Notes under the pieces: generated by a model
Told to the model about the DNA's origin: nothing
What the model saw: the letters and a program-made list of their open reading frames with translations, nothing else
Database searches by the model: none
Translations under genes and position numbers: made by a program
NCBI GenBank assembly: GCA_027257055.1
Contig: JAPVLO010001007.1
Location: forward strand, 62,001 to 126,000
Source of the DNA: Cephalopachus bancanus
Taxonomy: Eukaryota; Chordata; Mammalia; Primates; Tarsiidae
Length of the DNA stretch: 64,000 nucleotides
Direction: 5' to 3'
Part shown: one piece after another, positions 11,255 to 22,094 of the stretch
Layout of the letters: every line of letters begins with the position of its first letter
Position numbering within the stretch: the first letter of the stretch is position 1

Positions 11255-12120
11255 AGCGGCTGTCTCACTGTCCACCTGTCCGTGCCCCTGGAAGCCATCG
11301 CTGACTTTTCACAGGTTGAAAAATCATTCATTTCCTAAGGTAATGACCCCGGGGATTCCTGGTCTCTGAAGTAGAGCTCCGTTTGCACCTGAGAGCACTG
11401 TGTTTGGGGAGCATGTGCTGGGCATTGCAAACACACTTCCTGCGGGAAGGCTCAGGGCCATCACCAGGCAAGTGGGTGGAGGGCCTCAGAGCGCCACCCT
11501 CTCAGCCAAGGTTACACACCAGGCATCTGCTCCTTGGTTCCAGTCAGGGAGTGGAGAGCGGGGGCAGATCCCCCTTGGCCCGGCGACTGGGAGACTGAGG
11601 AGGGGCAGGGAGTGAAGGAACACTGGTGTGAAGGCTGAGGCCAGGGCAGCCTGCCTGCTTCTTTCCCAGGCCCACGTGCCTGCTGGTTGGGCCTGGAACC
11701 CACGAGGCTGCGATAGGCGCCTGCATCCATCTCTAGAATTTCATCCAGCTGCTTCCTCGCTGCGTCTCTCACTCCTTGGACTCACCTGTCCACCTGGGAG
11801 CCCACCTTGACCTCTGTTCCCCACCTGAGTTTCCAGAAGGACATGCAGGTGCAGACTTTGATCTTGGACTCCAGCACACGGCTCTGGCCCAGCCCCCAGG
11901 TAAGGCATTTGGTCGTTGCACCCCCAAACCTGCTATTACCTCCCTTCTCCATGTCTATAGTCTGGCCCAGGCCACTAGGGTCCCTCTGCCCAAATTCTTT
12001 CCTTATCGGCAGAGCCCCCTAGCAGTGAGAATAGGGAGTTCAGGGGGCACCGGTCATGCTTGCCACCCTTCTCACCCCTCAGAGGCGTGTGGACAGGATG
12101 CCTGGCACACTTGGGCCAGA
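11255..12120. other. GC-rich unique sequence, nothing recognised
   Basis: No repeat family seen. The open frames in this GC-rich stretch lack domains. Confidence 0.45.
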
Positions 12121-12131
12121 AGAAAGGATCT

Positions 12132-12424
12132 GCCTGAGCCAGGCTCAGTGGCTCAGCCTGTAATCCCACGCCTTTGGGAGGCTGAGGTGAGTGGATTGCC
12201 TGAGCTCACGGGTTCGAGACCTGCCTGGCCAACTTGGTGAGACCTCATCTCTACAATAGATAAAAAAATCAGCCGGGCGTGGTAGCGCACGCCTGTAATT
12301 CCGGCTACTCGGAAGGCTGAGGCGGAAGGATCGCCGGAGCCCAGCAGGTCGAGGCGGCGGTGGCCGGGAGCGGCCACTGCACTCCAGTCTGGGCAACAGA
12401 GTGAGACACCAACTCAAAAAAAAA
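12132..12424 (+). mobile_element. Young-looking derived Alu
   Basis: Nearly complete, CpG-rich copy (AGCCGGGCGTGGTAGCGCAC, GGATCGCCGGAGCCCAGC, GGCCGGGAGCGGCCACTGC). The TSD is AGAAAGGATCT (12121-12131) / AGAAAAGATCT (12425-12435). The intact CpGs suggest one of the more recent insertions. Confidence 0.96.
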
Positions 12425-12435
12425 AGAAAAGATCT

Positions 12436-13039
12436 TGAATGTGCATGCTCTCTATCAGTCCCCCCGCCCGATCTAGGCCTCGTGTTCTCACCCCTGCCCC
12501 CATCTAGCACACTCTGCCCCTCCCCTGGGGAGCGCCACGCCTTCCATGAAGTCGGGGAGACTCTTTCTGGACAAACAAGGGCCTTCAGGCTTTGGCTGGA
12601 AACGAATAGGAGCCTTCTCTGCCCAGGCTGGGCTGGCCCCAGGGTGTGGGTGCTGGTGGGCGCTCCTTGCTCCAGAGTGAGCCCCCTGCTCGAGAGCTTT
12701 TGTCAGGGGTTGTCATCGAACAAGCTCCCCAGTTAAGGCAAGTGTCCTTTTTTTAATGTTTTGTTTTTCCCTGAGTGGTAAAACAACATAGCATCGGATA
12801 AGGAAGCGTCCATCCCTCCTGATAACACAACTTTGACCCTGCTCCTGGTACAGTTATGGCAGCCTCGGTGCACAAGGAGACCTCACTCCTTCCAGAGTCC
12901 AAACCGCCTCCCGGGAACCATGCACTGTCTAACCCCAGCATGCTCCCACCACAGAAGGGGGCTCAGCCTTCAGGTCAACCCGAAACAATGTCATCGTCCC
13001 TACAAGCACTTGGTAGAGAGGATGTTTACGTCAGGCAGG
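12436..13039. other. Unique sequence, nothing recognised
   Basis: GC-rich on the left, more AT-rich after 12740. I saw no repeat and no supported exon. Confidence 0.45.
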
Positions 13040-13165
13040 CTCCAGAAGAGGCAATACCTTCACTGGGTCTTAGGTGGGAAGGATGTTCTAGGCAAGGGGA
13101 ACAGCCTGAGCAAAGGCTGCTTGGAGTTCCAGAGCTTGGCTTGGATACTGTGGGTCAGGGCACTC
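13040..13165 (-). repeat. LINE-2 fragment, antisense
   Basis: GGTGGGAAGGATGTTCTAGG, CAAGGGGAACAGCCTGAGC and AAAGGCTGCTTGG match the antisense of the L2 3' region ('ttccaggcagagggaacagc...gcaaaggc'). Confidence 0.55.
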
Positions 13166-13287
13166 CAACTTTAGGGACAGAAAAAATCGCCCAGGGAACA
13201 TCTGGTTAAACCTACCTGTTTACTTCCGTCTTCAGTGAATACTATTATAAGGAAGGAAAGAAAGTTAGTTAAAAAGTGTAAACTTGG

Positions 13288-13552
13288 CCCGGCACAGTGG
13301 CTCAGCCTGTCATCCCAGCACTTTGGGAGGCCGAGGCAAGAGTATTGCCTGAGCCCAGGGATTTGAGACCAGCCTGGTCAACTTGGTGAGACCTTGTCTC
13401 TACAATAAATAAAATTTTTTAAAAAATTAGCTGAGCATGGTAGCCCACGCCTATAGTTCCAGCTACTTGGAAGGCTGAGGCAGAAGGATCCCCTGAGCCC
13501 AGCAGGTCGAAGCTGTGGTGGGCGACAGAGTGAGACTCCAACTCAAAAAAAT
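13288..13552 (+). mobile_element. Derived Alu with right-arm deletion
   Basis: The TSD is AAAAAGTGTAAACTTGG (13271-13287) / AAAAGGTATAAAGTTGG (13553-13569). The segment that normally holds GGGAGCGGCCACTGCACTCC is missing near 13517, so GCTGTGGTGG joins directly to GCGACAGAGTGAG. Confidence 0.95.
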
Positions 13553-13569
13553 AAAAGGTATAAAGTTGG

Positions 13570-14210
13570 AGGCACCACATCCCACTGAAGGCAGTAGTGA
13601 GGCAAGGAACAAAAATGTGGAGAGGAGATTGGATAAAATTCAAATGTATAGCAGTGGGTTTCCCAGGCAACCCTGCATGCCAAGCGTCTACCCTCCTCCC
13701 CTCCCCCACTCCCCATATTCCTTCCACCACCGGAGATCCTGAAAGGTTTATCTCCTGGAGATTTTGAAGAGGCTTTGGGATTGGGAGCACCAGGAGCAGA
13801 AGGGCAAGGGTGAAGTGTGAGAGACAAAAGTGTCACCCGGAGCTGTGGGATATCCCACCCCTGTTCTAGCCTCTTCTAAAACCCTTGGGCATATACCCCT
13901 TGGGCAGGAGATTAGAGGGATCTTTACTAGAGCAATGGAGTTACCCTAAAAGATATATCTGCAGATAGTGTATTCTGAGGAATCTCTCACAGAAAAAAGG
14001 CCAACTGGCCACCTAATCACCCTTCCGTGGCCCAGGTCAGTTAACAAGCACCCTCTCCCACCACCATAGGCACACACACACGTGCATGCACGCAGAGCTT
14101 TCAGTCAGTCTCTGGTCTCACGTGAGTGGATGGCCAGGACTCCCAGGCTTCTGAGGGAAACATGAAAGACAAACACACAACAACGTGGCGAAGCTTGGGA
14201 GTGGGGTGGG
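13570..14210. other. Unique sequence, nothing recognised
   Basis: Unique gap before the L1 block, with a short CACACACACG patch near 14072. No repeat assigned. Confidence 0.45.
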
Positions 14211-15053
14211 GAGCAGAACTTCTGCAAGGAGGAGACATAAAAAAATAAATCAATATCCCCAGAGAGACAGAAATGATACTGCTGTCGTGAAACAAGAACA
14301 GAGTGTTTTTAAAATGTACAGACAAGAAAGAGCTCCTAAAAATTAAAAATATGATCACCAGAAGGAAAAGTTCAATAAAAGAGATGGAAGCTAAAATCTT
14401 CTTGAAAGATGAACAAAAAGATGGAGAAAAAAAAGGAGAGAAAAGTTAATGAAGGGCTTATTCTAGGCAGTCCAGCATGATTATAGGAATGTCAGAAGGC
14501 CAGAAGACCAACCAGGCAAGATGCAAACCAAGTGCTGGACGTTAATTTTTTTTTTTAATTACACTGAAATTTTCAGAACTGAAAGGCATGACTTGTTGGG
14601 TTGAAGGCCCATCAGTGGCCTGGCACAGTGTTTCTCAGACTGTGTGGTCCCTGAACATCATTTCCTGATAAAAATCATAAAGTAAGAATAGAAGGAATCT
14701 ATTCTTACTATCTATGAAAAACTTACAGATAGCATCATATTTAATAATGAAAGACTGGTTGCTTTTCCCGTGATCAGAAACTCTACTCAACATTATGAGG
14801 GAAGGTTTCACCGTGGCAATTAGGCAAAAAAATTAAAGATAAAGTAAATAAATGAAAGGAATCCAGGTTGGAAAAGAAGTGAAAATATCTCTAATCACTG
14901 ATGATATGATCTTGCATATAGAAAATCCTAAGAAATTCACCAAGAGAAAAACAAACAAGTAAACAACAACAACAAACATTAAAAAACCTGTAAGACAAAT
15001 AAGCTCAGCAACAGGACACAAGATCAATCTACACAAATAAGTTATATTTCCAC

Positions 15054-15436
<383 letters not shown>

Positions 15437-16065
15437 TAATATCATCAAGAAATGTACTTAGGAATAAATTTAACAAAAGAAATGTAGAACTTACATTCTG
15501 AAGATCATAAAAAATTGTATAAAGAAATTAAAGAAGACAAATAAATGGAAATATATTACATAATTATGGACATGAAGACTTGATACTGTTCAGATGAACG
15601 TACTCCTCAAATTGATCTACAGATTCAGTAAAATTCCTGTCAAAATCCTGTTTTGTTTTTCTTTTGTTTTGCAGAAAGTTGATCCTAAAATTCCTGTGGA
15701 AATTCAAGGAGACTAGAACAGTCAAAACAATCTTAAAAAAGAATTGGAGGAATCATACTTCCAATTTCAAAACTTTCTACAAAGCCATAGTAATCAAGAC
15801 AGTGTGGTACTGGTATAAGACATGAACATATAAATCAATGGGATAGAATTGAGAGTCCAGAAATAAACCCTTACATTTATGGTCAGTTGATTTTTTTTAT
15901 AATGGAGCCAAGATAACTCGATGGGAAATAGCTGTTTTGTTCAATCAAGCATGTTGGGATAACTGGATATGCACATCAAAATAAATTAATTTGGTCTTCT
16001 ATCTCACACCATATGCAAAAATTAACTCCAAATAGATTAAAGACCTAAATGTAAGAGTGAAAACT

Positions 16066-16365
16066 GGCCGGGTGTGGTGGCTCACACCTATAATTCCAGC
16101 ACTCACTTTGGGAGGCCGAGGTGAGAGGATTGCCTGAGCCCTTGGGTTTGAGACCAGCCTGGGCAAGTTGGCAAGACGTCATCTCTATTTAAAAAAAAAA
16201 AAAAAAATTAGCCGGGCATGGTGGCACATGCCTGTAGTTTTGGCTACTTGAAAGGCTGAGGCAGAAGGATCGCTGTAGTCCAGCAGGTTGAGGCTGTGGT
16301 GGCGGGTGCACTCCAGCCTGGGCGACGGAGTGAGACTCCAACTAAAACAAACAAACAAACAAAAA
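16066..16365 (+). mobile_element. Alu SINE at an L1 deletion junction
   Basis: GGCCGGGTGTGGTGGCTCAC start, an unusually long A-run (17 A) as middle linker, and a (CAAA)n tail. No TSD is visible, and the L1 sequence does not continue directly across it. Confidence 0.94.
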
Positions 16366-16427
16366 AACACAGGCAAAGGACTTGAATAGATATTTATCCA
16401 AAGAAGATACACAAATGGCCGATACAA

Positions 16428-16575
16428 TAATTTCCACCAATAGTGTATGAGGGTTCCTATAGCACCTCATTTTCCCTAGGAGTAGATGCTGTCAAGGTTC
16501 TTTTACTAATCTAAGTGGGAATAAAGTTGTATTTCAATATGATCTACACTTAAGTTTATTTATTCCTCATCATGT
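16428..16575 (-). mobile_element. LINE-1 ORF2 fragment, antisense
   Basis: CCACCAATAGTGTATGAGGG followed by TTCCTA, then AATCTAAGTGGGAATAAAG, TTGTATTTCAATATGATC and ATCATGTTGAG follow the antisense of the L1 ORF2 3' region. This is the segment that should come next, in plus orientation, after the L1 ending at 16427. It looks inverted in place. Confidence 0.6.
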
Positions 16576-16589
16576 TGAGTCTATATTTC

Positions 16590-17960
16590 TTATCTGAAAA
16601 TACCTTTATTTTAACGTTGTTCTTGAAATTTTGAAGATACCATTTTGCAATCTTGTTGCTGTTGAGAAATTTGCTATTGGTCTAATTGTTATTCTTTCCT
16701 AGGTTTTCTGTTGTTTCTCTCTGGCTGCCTTATATTTATATGTTTTTTTTTTGTCATTGAGAATCTGAAGTTTTAGCAGAAACTATCTAGGTGTGGATTT
16801 CTTTTCATTTCTTCTGCTTGAGAATATTGTATCTTTGGAATCGCTAGACTTTTGTTTTACATCAACATAGACAATTTTCCTCATCATCTCTTTGAATACT
16901 ACCTCTCATTCAGTGTGTCTATTTCTTCTTTATATAACTCTAGTTGGCATGTGTTAGATCTTCTCATTCTGTCTCTCATATCTTTTAAATTATCTTTCAT
17001 ACTTTTTTTTTTAGCCTGAGTCTCACTTGGTCACCCAGGCTAGAGTGCAGTGGCATGCTCACAGTCGTCATAGCCTCAACCTGCTGGGCTCTGGTGATCC
17101 TTCTGCCTCAGCCTTCCAAGTAACTGGAATCATATGCGCTCATCTCCATGCCTGGCTAATTTTTTGATTTATTGTAGAGATGAGGTCTCACCAAGTTGTC
17201 CAGGCTGGTTTTGAACTCCTGGGCTCAGGCAATCCTTTCCTCAGCTTCCCAAAGTGCTGGGATTACAGGTGTGAGCCACCGTGCCTGACTCTTTCATACT
17301 TTTTAAATGTTGGTTTTTCTGTTCTGAGACCTGGTAATTTCTCAACTATATTGTCAAGTTCATTAATTTTCTCCTCAACTGTATCTAATCGTCTATTAAA
17401 CTTATTAATAGAATTTGTATTTCAATAATTGTATTTTTTATTTCTAAATGTTTCATTTAGTTATTTGATCTGTCTGATCAAACCCAATAGCTTTTGGCTC
17501 TTGATACCTTTTTGAGTTTCCATTCTTTATTCTTTAAATTATTTCATTTATTCCTGATCTGTATCTGATAATTTCAATATCTAATGTCCTTGAGAGACTA
17601 GGTCTTTTGTGGTTGTTTCTGCCCTATGATTTGTGATGGCTTGCTTCCTTTTGCATGTGATCTCCAATTGTAAAATCATAACTGTTTCATTTTAATGTGC
17701 AGACATCTTATGTGCTTAAATAGGAGATGTTCTCCAGAAAGGATTTGCATCTGTTTCTTCAGGGAACTACTCAACACTATCACTTTAAACCCCCTTAGCC
17801 CCATTGCAGGTCCCACCATAATGTAGAAGTCTCAGATTTTGCTCCTTAATGTCATAGAGGGCCCAAAGCTTAAATTTCAAATATCAGGGCTGATGCTAGT
17901 ATTTTCCCATGGAAACTCTGGTTTTCTTACTTGCTGACAACTCATTACTCAGGTTTCAGC
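16590..17960 (-). mobile_element. Old L1M 3'UTR, antisense
   Basis: T-rich sequence with typical antisense L1M words: ATCTGAAAATACCTTTATTTT, TTTCTCTCTGGCTGCCTTA, CTTCTGCTTGAGAATATTG, TTCTGTTCTGAGACCTGG, TATTTCTAAATGTTTCATTT, TGTATCTGATAATTTC. It is ancient and carries one Alu. Confidence 0.68.
17009..17290 (-). mobile_element. Alu SINE inside L1M
   Basis: The TSD is CTTTCATACTTTTTT (16994-17008) / CTTTCATACTTTTTA (17291-17305). It has TGATTTATTGTAGAGATGAGG and TTCCAAGTAACTGGAATC, both from the derived branch. Confidence 0.96.
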
Positions 17961-18057
17961 TTACTGTTATTTGGGGGGGGGAGGATTGAGATGTTGCTTG
18001 GAAACTTTCTTTACTTTTTTTGTGAATTCAGCAATATATTAAAAAGTAGGTTTGTTG

Positions 18058-18160
18058 GAGCCAAACGCCCAGCACAGAATGGGGGGGGGCGGGGCCGAGT
18101 GGGTGCCTCCTCAGGCGGAGGTGGGACCTTGGGCGGGGGCGGGGCTCCAGAAAAAAAAAA
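18058..18160 (+). mobile_element. Small GC-rich poly(A) retroposon, unknown source
   Basis: A roughly 103-bp very GC-rich segment sits alone in AT-rich L1 DNA. It reads GAGCCAAACGCCCAGCACAG, a run of nine G, GCGGGGCCGAGTGGGTGCC, then GGGCGGGGGCGGGGCTCCAG and a 10-A tail. It is framed by a 17-bp TSD, AAAAAGTAGGTTTGTTG (18041-18057) / AAAAAGTTGGTTTGCTG (18156-18172, shared with the tail), which starts at a TT/AAAA L1-endonuclease site. It does not resemble Alu, 7SL, tRNA, Y, vault, 7SK or BC200 RNA as I know them. It may be a 5'-truncated processed copy of a cellular transcript. Confidence 0.72.
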
Positions 18161-18237
18161 GTTGGTTTGCTGTATTGTAATTTTTCTAGAATCCACCAAT
18201 ATGTCAGTAGGAGGGCCTCCTGCTTATCTAGCTCTGA

Positions 18238-18579
<342 letters not shown>

Positions 18580-18899
18580 TGATCAATTCTTAAACCTCAC
18601 CTAGATCCCCAGCTACTGACAACTCATCTTTTTCACTATCAATCGTCCTCTTTTGTCTACACTTCTCTCTTTACCCAAGTCAAACCCCATGGTCGCCTCA
18701 TCATAATCCCCATGTTGCAAACTCACTTAGATTCCTCAACTTTTTCCTCCATTGAACTCCACTGCCCAAGCCCCATCACTGGTTAAACCTCTGTGTTCTC
18801 ACCTGAGAAGATGAACACTCCTGGAGACAGAAATGGCCACAAGCCAGTCTTGGCCACAAATTTCAGTGCTCGGTCTCGATGGGTCCTCAGTGTTACCCT

Positions 18900-20310
18900 T
18901 CTCAAGTGTGTTCTTTTTCTCCCTCCCCAAATAGTGATTTCTTCACACCCTCTCCTCTCCAAGCCTGCTACCTCGCTCCTTCCTGCCCCTCTCCAGCGGA
19001 TGGCTTTGCCCCTAATTGAGGAACCCAGCAGTACTCCTTCACGGCCCCTCCTCCAAAGCTACCAGCCTCGGGCGTTTGTGCCCGAGTTTCCTGACCCCCT
19101 CCTGTCACCGTGGAGGACACATCCCCGCTCCTTGCCAAGGCCAGCCTCCCCTGGTCTCTCAGTCCTGCACCACCGGGTGAGCTTGCTCCTGCATCATTCC
19201 TCTGGCACACGCGTGGCTGTGATGTCTCCATCCTGTGAAATAAAAGCCCTCTCTTGGCCTGCTCTCCTCCAGCCCCTGTCCCTTTTCCCAGAAGAACTTT
19301 GGAAAAGCATCGTCTTCAGTTACTCTCAATGTCCTCACTCTTCCTTTCTCTTCAGCCCCTTCAGCCGGGCTCTTCCCACTGTCCTCTGAGACTGTTCTGG
19401 ACAAAGTCACCAGCGGCTTCTTGTTCTCAAGCCAGTGGTCAAGTCACTGTTATCTTCCTTGATCTCCCAGTGGCATTCAACACAGCTGGCCGTGCCTTCC
19501 TCCTGGAACGCTTTCTTCTCTTCCCTTCGACAGTCACCCCTGTGGCCCTCTCTCACTCTGGCTATTCTCTCTCATTCTCCTGTGACACATGCTCCTCTCT
19601 GCTGGCCTCTCAGCAGACAATGCCACAAGCGACCTTACTCAATCTCCTAACTGATGTCTTTCTTACCAGGATCTCCAGCCTTTGCTGAGGAAAAAAACAA
19701 AACAAAACACCTCTATAAGAATGCTAATAGCCACTTCAAGCTTAATAGGGCCCCAATTAAATTCTTGATTACCTGCCTCTGGGGGAAAGAAATCAACTTT
19801 TTCTGCAAGTTTGCCACAACTCAACTCCTGACACCACCGCTGACCTTATTTATTTACTTTTTTTTGAGCTGGAGTCTCACTCTGTCACCCAGGCTGGCGT
19901 GCAGTTGGCACGCTCACGGTCACCGCAGCCTCAACCTGCTGGGCTCAGGCGATCCTTCTGCCTCAGCCTTCCAAGTGGCTAGAACTACAGGCTCACGCTA
20001 CCACATCCAGCTTACTTTTTGATTTATTGTAGAGACGAGGTCTCACCGAGTTGCCCAGGCTGGTCTGGAACCCCTGGGATCAGGCAATCCTCTTGTCTTG
20101 GCCTCCTTATTTCTAATGTCTAAAATGTAAGATTTCTCTTTGTTCTTCCCATTCCTTGTCCAGGACATCAGCATGTCTTGCTGATTCCACCTCTAAATCA
20201 TAACCTGATTCCAACCACTTTTTTTCTGTCTATTCTATCAACAGCCTAGTTCAATCCTTCACCATCTTTTGCCTGGACCATGGCAAAAGCACACTTCTCC
20301 TTGCCTCTGT
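18900..20310 (+). mobile_element. Long LINE-2 with reverse-transcriptase relic
   Basis: Between about 18950 and 19690 the C-rich L2 ORF2 pattern is clear (CTGTCCTCTGAGACTGTTC, GGACAAAGTCACCAGCGGC, TTCCTTGATCTCCCAGTGGC, ATTCAACACAGCTGGCC). Frame +3 from 19254 reads ...VTVIFLDLPVAFNTAG..., matching the L2/CR1 reverse-transcriptase block normally read as S-x-L-I-L-L-D-L-S-A-A-F-D-T; the catalytic-region D is now N. The 3' part resumes at 20155-20310 (GTCTTGCTGATTCCACCTC, CAGCCTAGTTCAATCC, TTGCCTGGACCATGG) after an A-rich interruption and the Alu at 19859. It is inactive. At 1.4 kb it is long for an L2 relic. Confidence 0.78.
19859..20104 (-). mobile_element. 5'-truncated derived Alu
   Basis: Ends at TTGGCCTCC, so the first 30 or so bases of the element are missing. 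A short TSD CCTTATTT is seen at 19844-19851 and 20105-20112. The 5' truncation is a LINE-1 priming signature. Confidence 0.93.
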
Positions 20311-20383
20311 TTTTGCTGAATCCAATCAATTGATTCTGGTGGGGATTATACAAGGCTACATGTGTGATAAAATTGAATAGAGC

Positions 20384-20686
20384 GGCCGGGCTCGGTGGCT
20401 CAGTCTGTAATCCCAGCACTTTGGGAGGCCAAAGTGAGTGATTGCCTGAGCCCATGGGTTCGAGACCCGCCCAGGCAACTTGGTGAGACCTGATCTCTAC
20501 AATAAATAAAAAACCAGCCAGGCGTGGTAGCGCACACCTGTAGTTCCGACTACTTGGAAGGCTGAGGCAGAAGGCTCGCCAGGCCCAGCAGATCAAGGCT
20601 GCAGTGACTGGGAGTGTGCCACTGCACTCCAGTCTGGGTGACGGAGTGAGACTCTAGCTCAAAACACAAACAAATCAACAACAACA
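20384..20686 (+). mobile_element. Derived Alu
   Basis: GGCCGGGCTCGGTGGCTCAG start. The TSD is AATTGAATAGAGC (20371-20383) / AATTGCATAGAGC (20687-20699). The tail is interrupted (CAAACAAATCAACAACAACA). Confidence 0.97.
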
Positions 20687-20698
20687 AATTGCATAGAG

Positions 20699-20699
<1 letters not shown>

Positions 20700-20751
<52 letters not shown>
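20700..20751 (+). repeat. (CA)n microsatellite, about 25 units
   Basis: Uninterrupted CA dinucleotide run immediately 3' of the Alu target duplication, so probably polymorphic. Confidence 0.98.
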
Positions 20752-20752
<1 letters not shown>

Positions 20753-20825
20753 CGTGACTGCATGTACAACTGATACAATCTGTGGATTGTGCCATTGCCA
20801 GTAACGACTAAGCTAATTTTTTTCT

Positions 20826-20957
20826 TCTTTCTTTTTATTTTATTTAATTTTTTTTAATAATCAATATTTTTTATTATGATATTGTGGGGGACAGTTAAGG
20901 GTTAGGTATACAAATATGCTTCGTTCAGGCACCCTTGTTGATAAAAGGTGTCTCCCG
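20826..20957 (-). mobile_element. Short 5'-truncated L1-like insertion
   Basis: A T-rich lead (complement of a poly(A) tail) is followed by about 100 bp: TATTATGATATTGTGGGGGA, CAGTTAAGGGTTAGGTATAC, AAATATGCTTCGTTCAGGC. It is flanked by a 16-bp TSD, AAGCTAATTTTTTTCT (20810-20825) / AAGCTAACTTTTTTCT (20958-20973). The structure fits a strongly truncated L1 3' end. The sequence is not the human L1 3'UTR and not the lemur 'aaatcatagctgtgtacat' type that I remember. Confidence 0.7.
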
Positions 20958-20973
20958 AAGCTAACTTTTTTCT

Positions 20974-21349
20974 TTTCCTTGCCAAATTCCTAACTTTTCA
21001 TGTAATTTATTCTCCATCCTGACTCTGGCAGATAAAGAAGGAAAAATCAAACTATTTTATGACCCTGTAAAGCTGTCTTTTGGGGACCCCGGCATCTTTT
21101 AAAATAAGTATCTGCTGTTTGAAGAATATTACTGCCACTCATAAACATCTACATATCAAGAAATTTGGCTCCTTTATCTTCCCCAGCTGCCCATTTCCTT
21201 TACTGCTTTCAAGTTTCCTTAGATCACCGTGCTGACTAGGTGTTAGTCAAAAAACTTTTGAATCCACCTATAACTGGCACCCTTTCCCGCCCCTGGAAAT
21301 GCCCGCCTCCCTGGACCGAACCAGTGTCAATTTCACAAGTATTGATTTA
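20974..21349. other. Unique or very old sequence
   Basis: No assignable repeat. The block at 21180-21290 may be decayed transposon DNA. Confidence 0.4.
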
Positions 21350-21365
21350 TGGTTTCTTGTAACTT

Positions 21366-21654
21366 TTTTTTTTTCATTGGAGTCTCACTCTGTCACCCAG
21401 ACTGGAGTGCAGTGGCACGCTCCCGGCCACCGCAGCCTCGACCTGCTGGACTCAGGCTATCTTTCTACATCAGCCTTCCAAATAGCTGGAACTATAGGCA
21501 TGCATCACCTTGCCCAGCTAATTTTTGTATTTATTGTAGAGATAAGGTCTCACCAAGTTGCCCAGGCTGGTCTCCAACCTGCAGGCTCAGGCAATCCTCT
21601 CATCTCGGTCTCCCAAAGTGCCGGGATTATAGGCATGAGCCACCACACCCGGCC
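21366..21654 (-). mobile_element. Alu SINE
   Basis: The TSD TGGTTTCTTGTAACTT is exact (21350-21365 and 21655-21670). It is a full-length antisense copy ending in the complement of GGCCGGGTGTGGTGG. Confidence 0.97.
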
Positions 21655-21670
21655 TGGTTTCTTGTAACTT

Positions 21671-22094
21671 CTGACCTCCTTAACTGAATATAACCAAGCT
21701 ACTCTTCAACCATAGTGGGCACATGTTCTCAGGACTTCTAAGGATGTATACCATGAGCCTAGGTTGCCCAAAAGTGGCCAGAATAAACCATCTTAAAAAG
21801 TTTTAAAGAAGTTGGCATCTTTCGTCAACACTAATCTTTTAATTTTGATATTGTACTCTAGTTGTGTGAGATGTTATCTCTGGGGAAGCTGCACTGGGAA
21901 AGGGACCCTGGAACTTTCTCATACATCTCTTTCTGATAGCCAAATTTCTTGCAATTCCCCCACCACCGCCTCCCCACCCCCACCCCCCAGCCATCACTCC
22001 AAACTTTACATCCCAGCTCTCTGTCTCCTGTCAGGGAGAGCCTGGGGGTGGAGGTGACATAAAGCTGAGACCTGAGCCCCAGGAAAGACCAGCC
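21671..22094. other. Unique sequence, nothing recognised
   Basis: Contains a C-rich patch at 21958-21990 (CCCCCACCACCGCCTCCCC type). No repeat named. Confidence 0.4.

Noticed and set aside
21299..21687. 112-122-codon ORFs with Leu/Ser/Pro-rich text such as [22 protein letters not shown]
   Set aside because: This is the well-known translation of antisense Alu. The same text appears at many Alus in the window.
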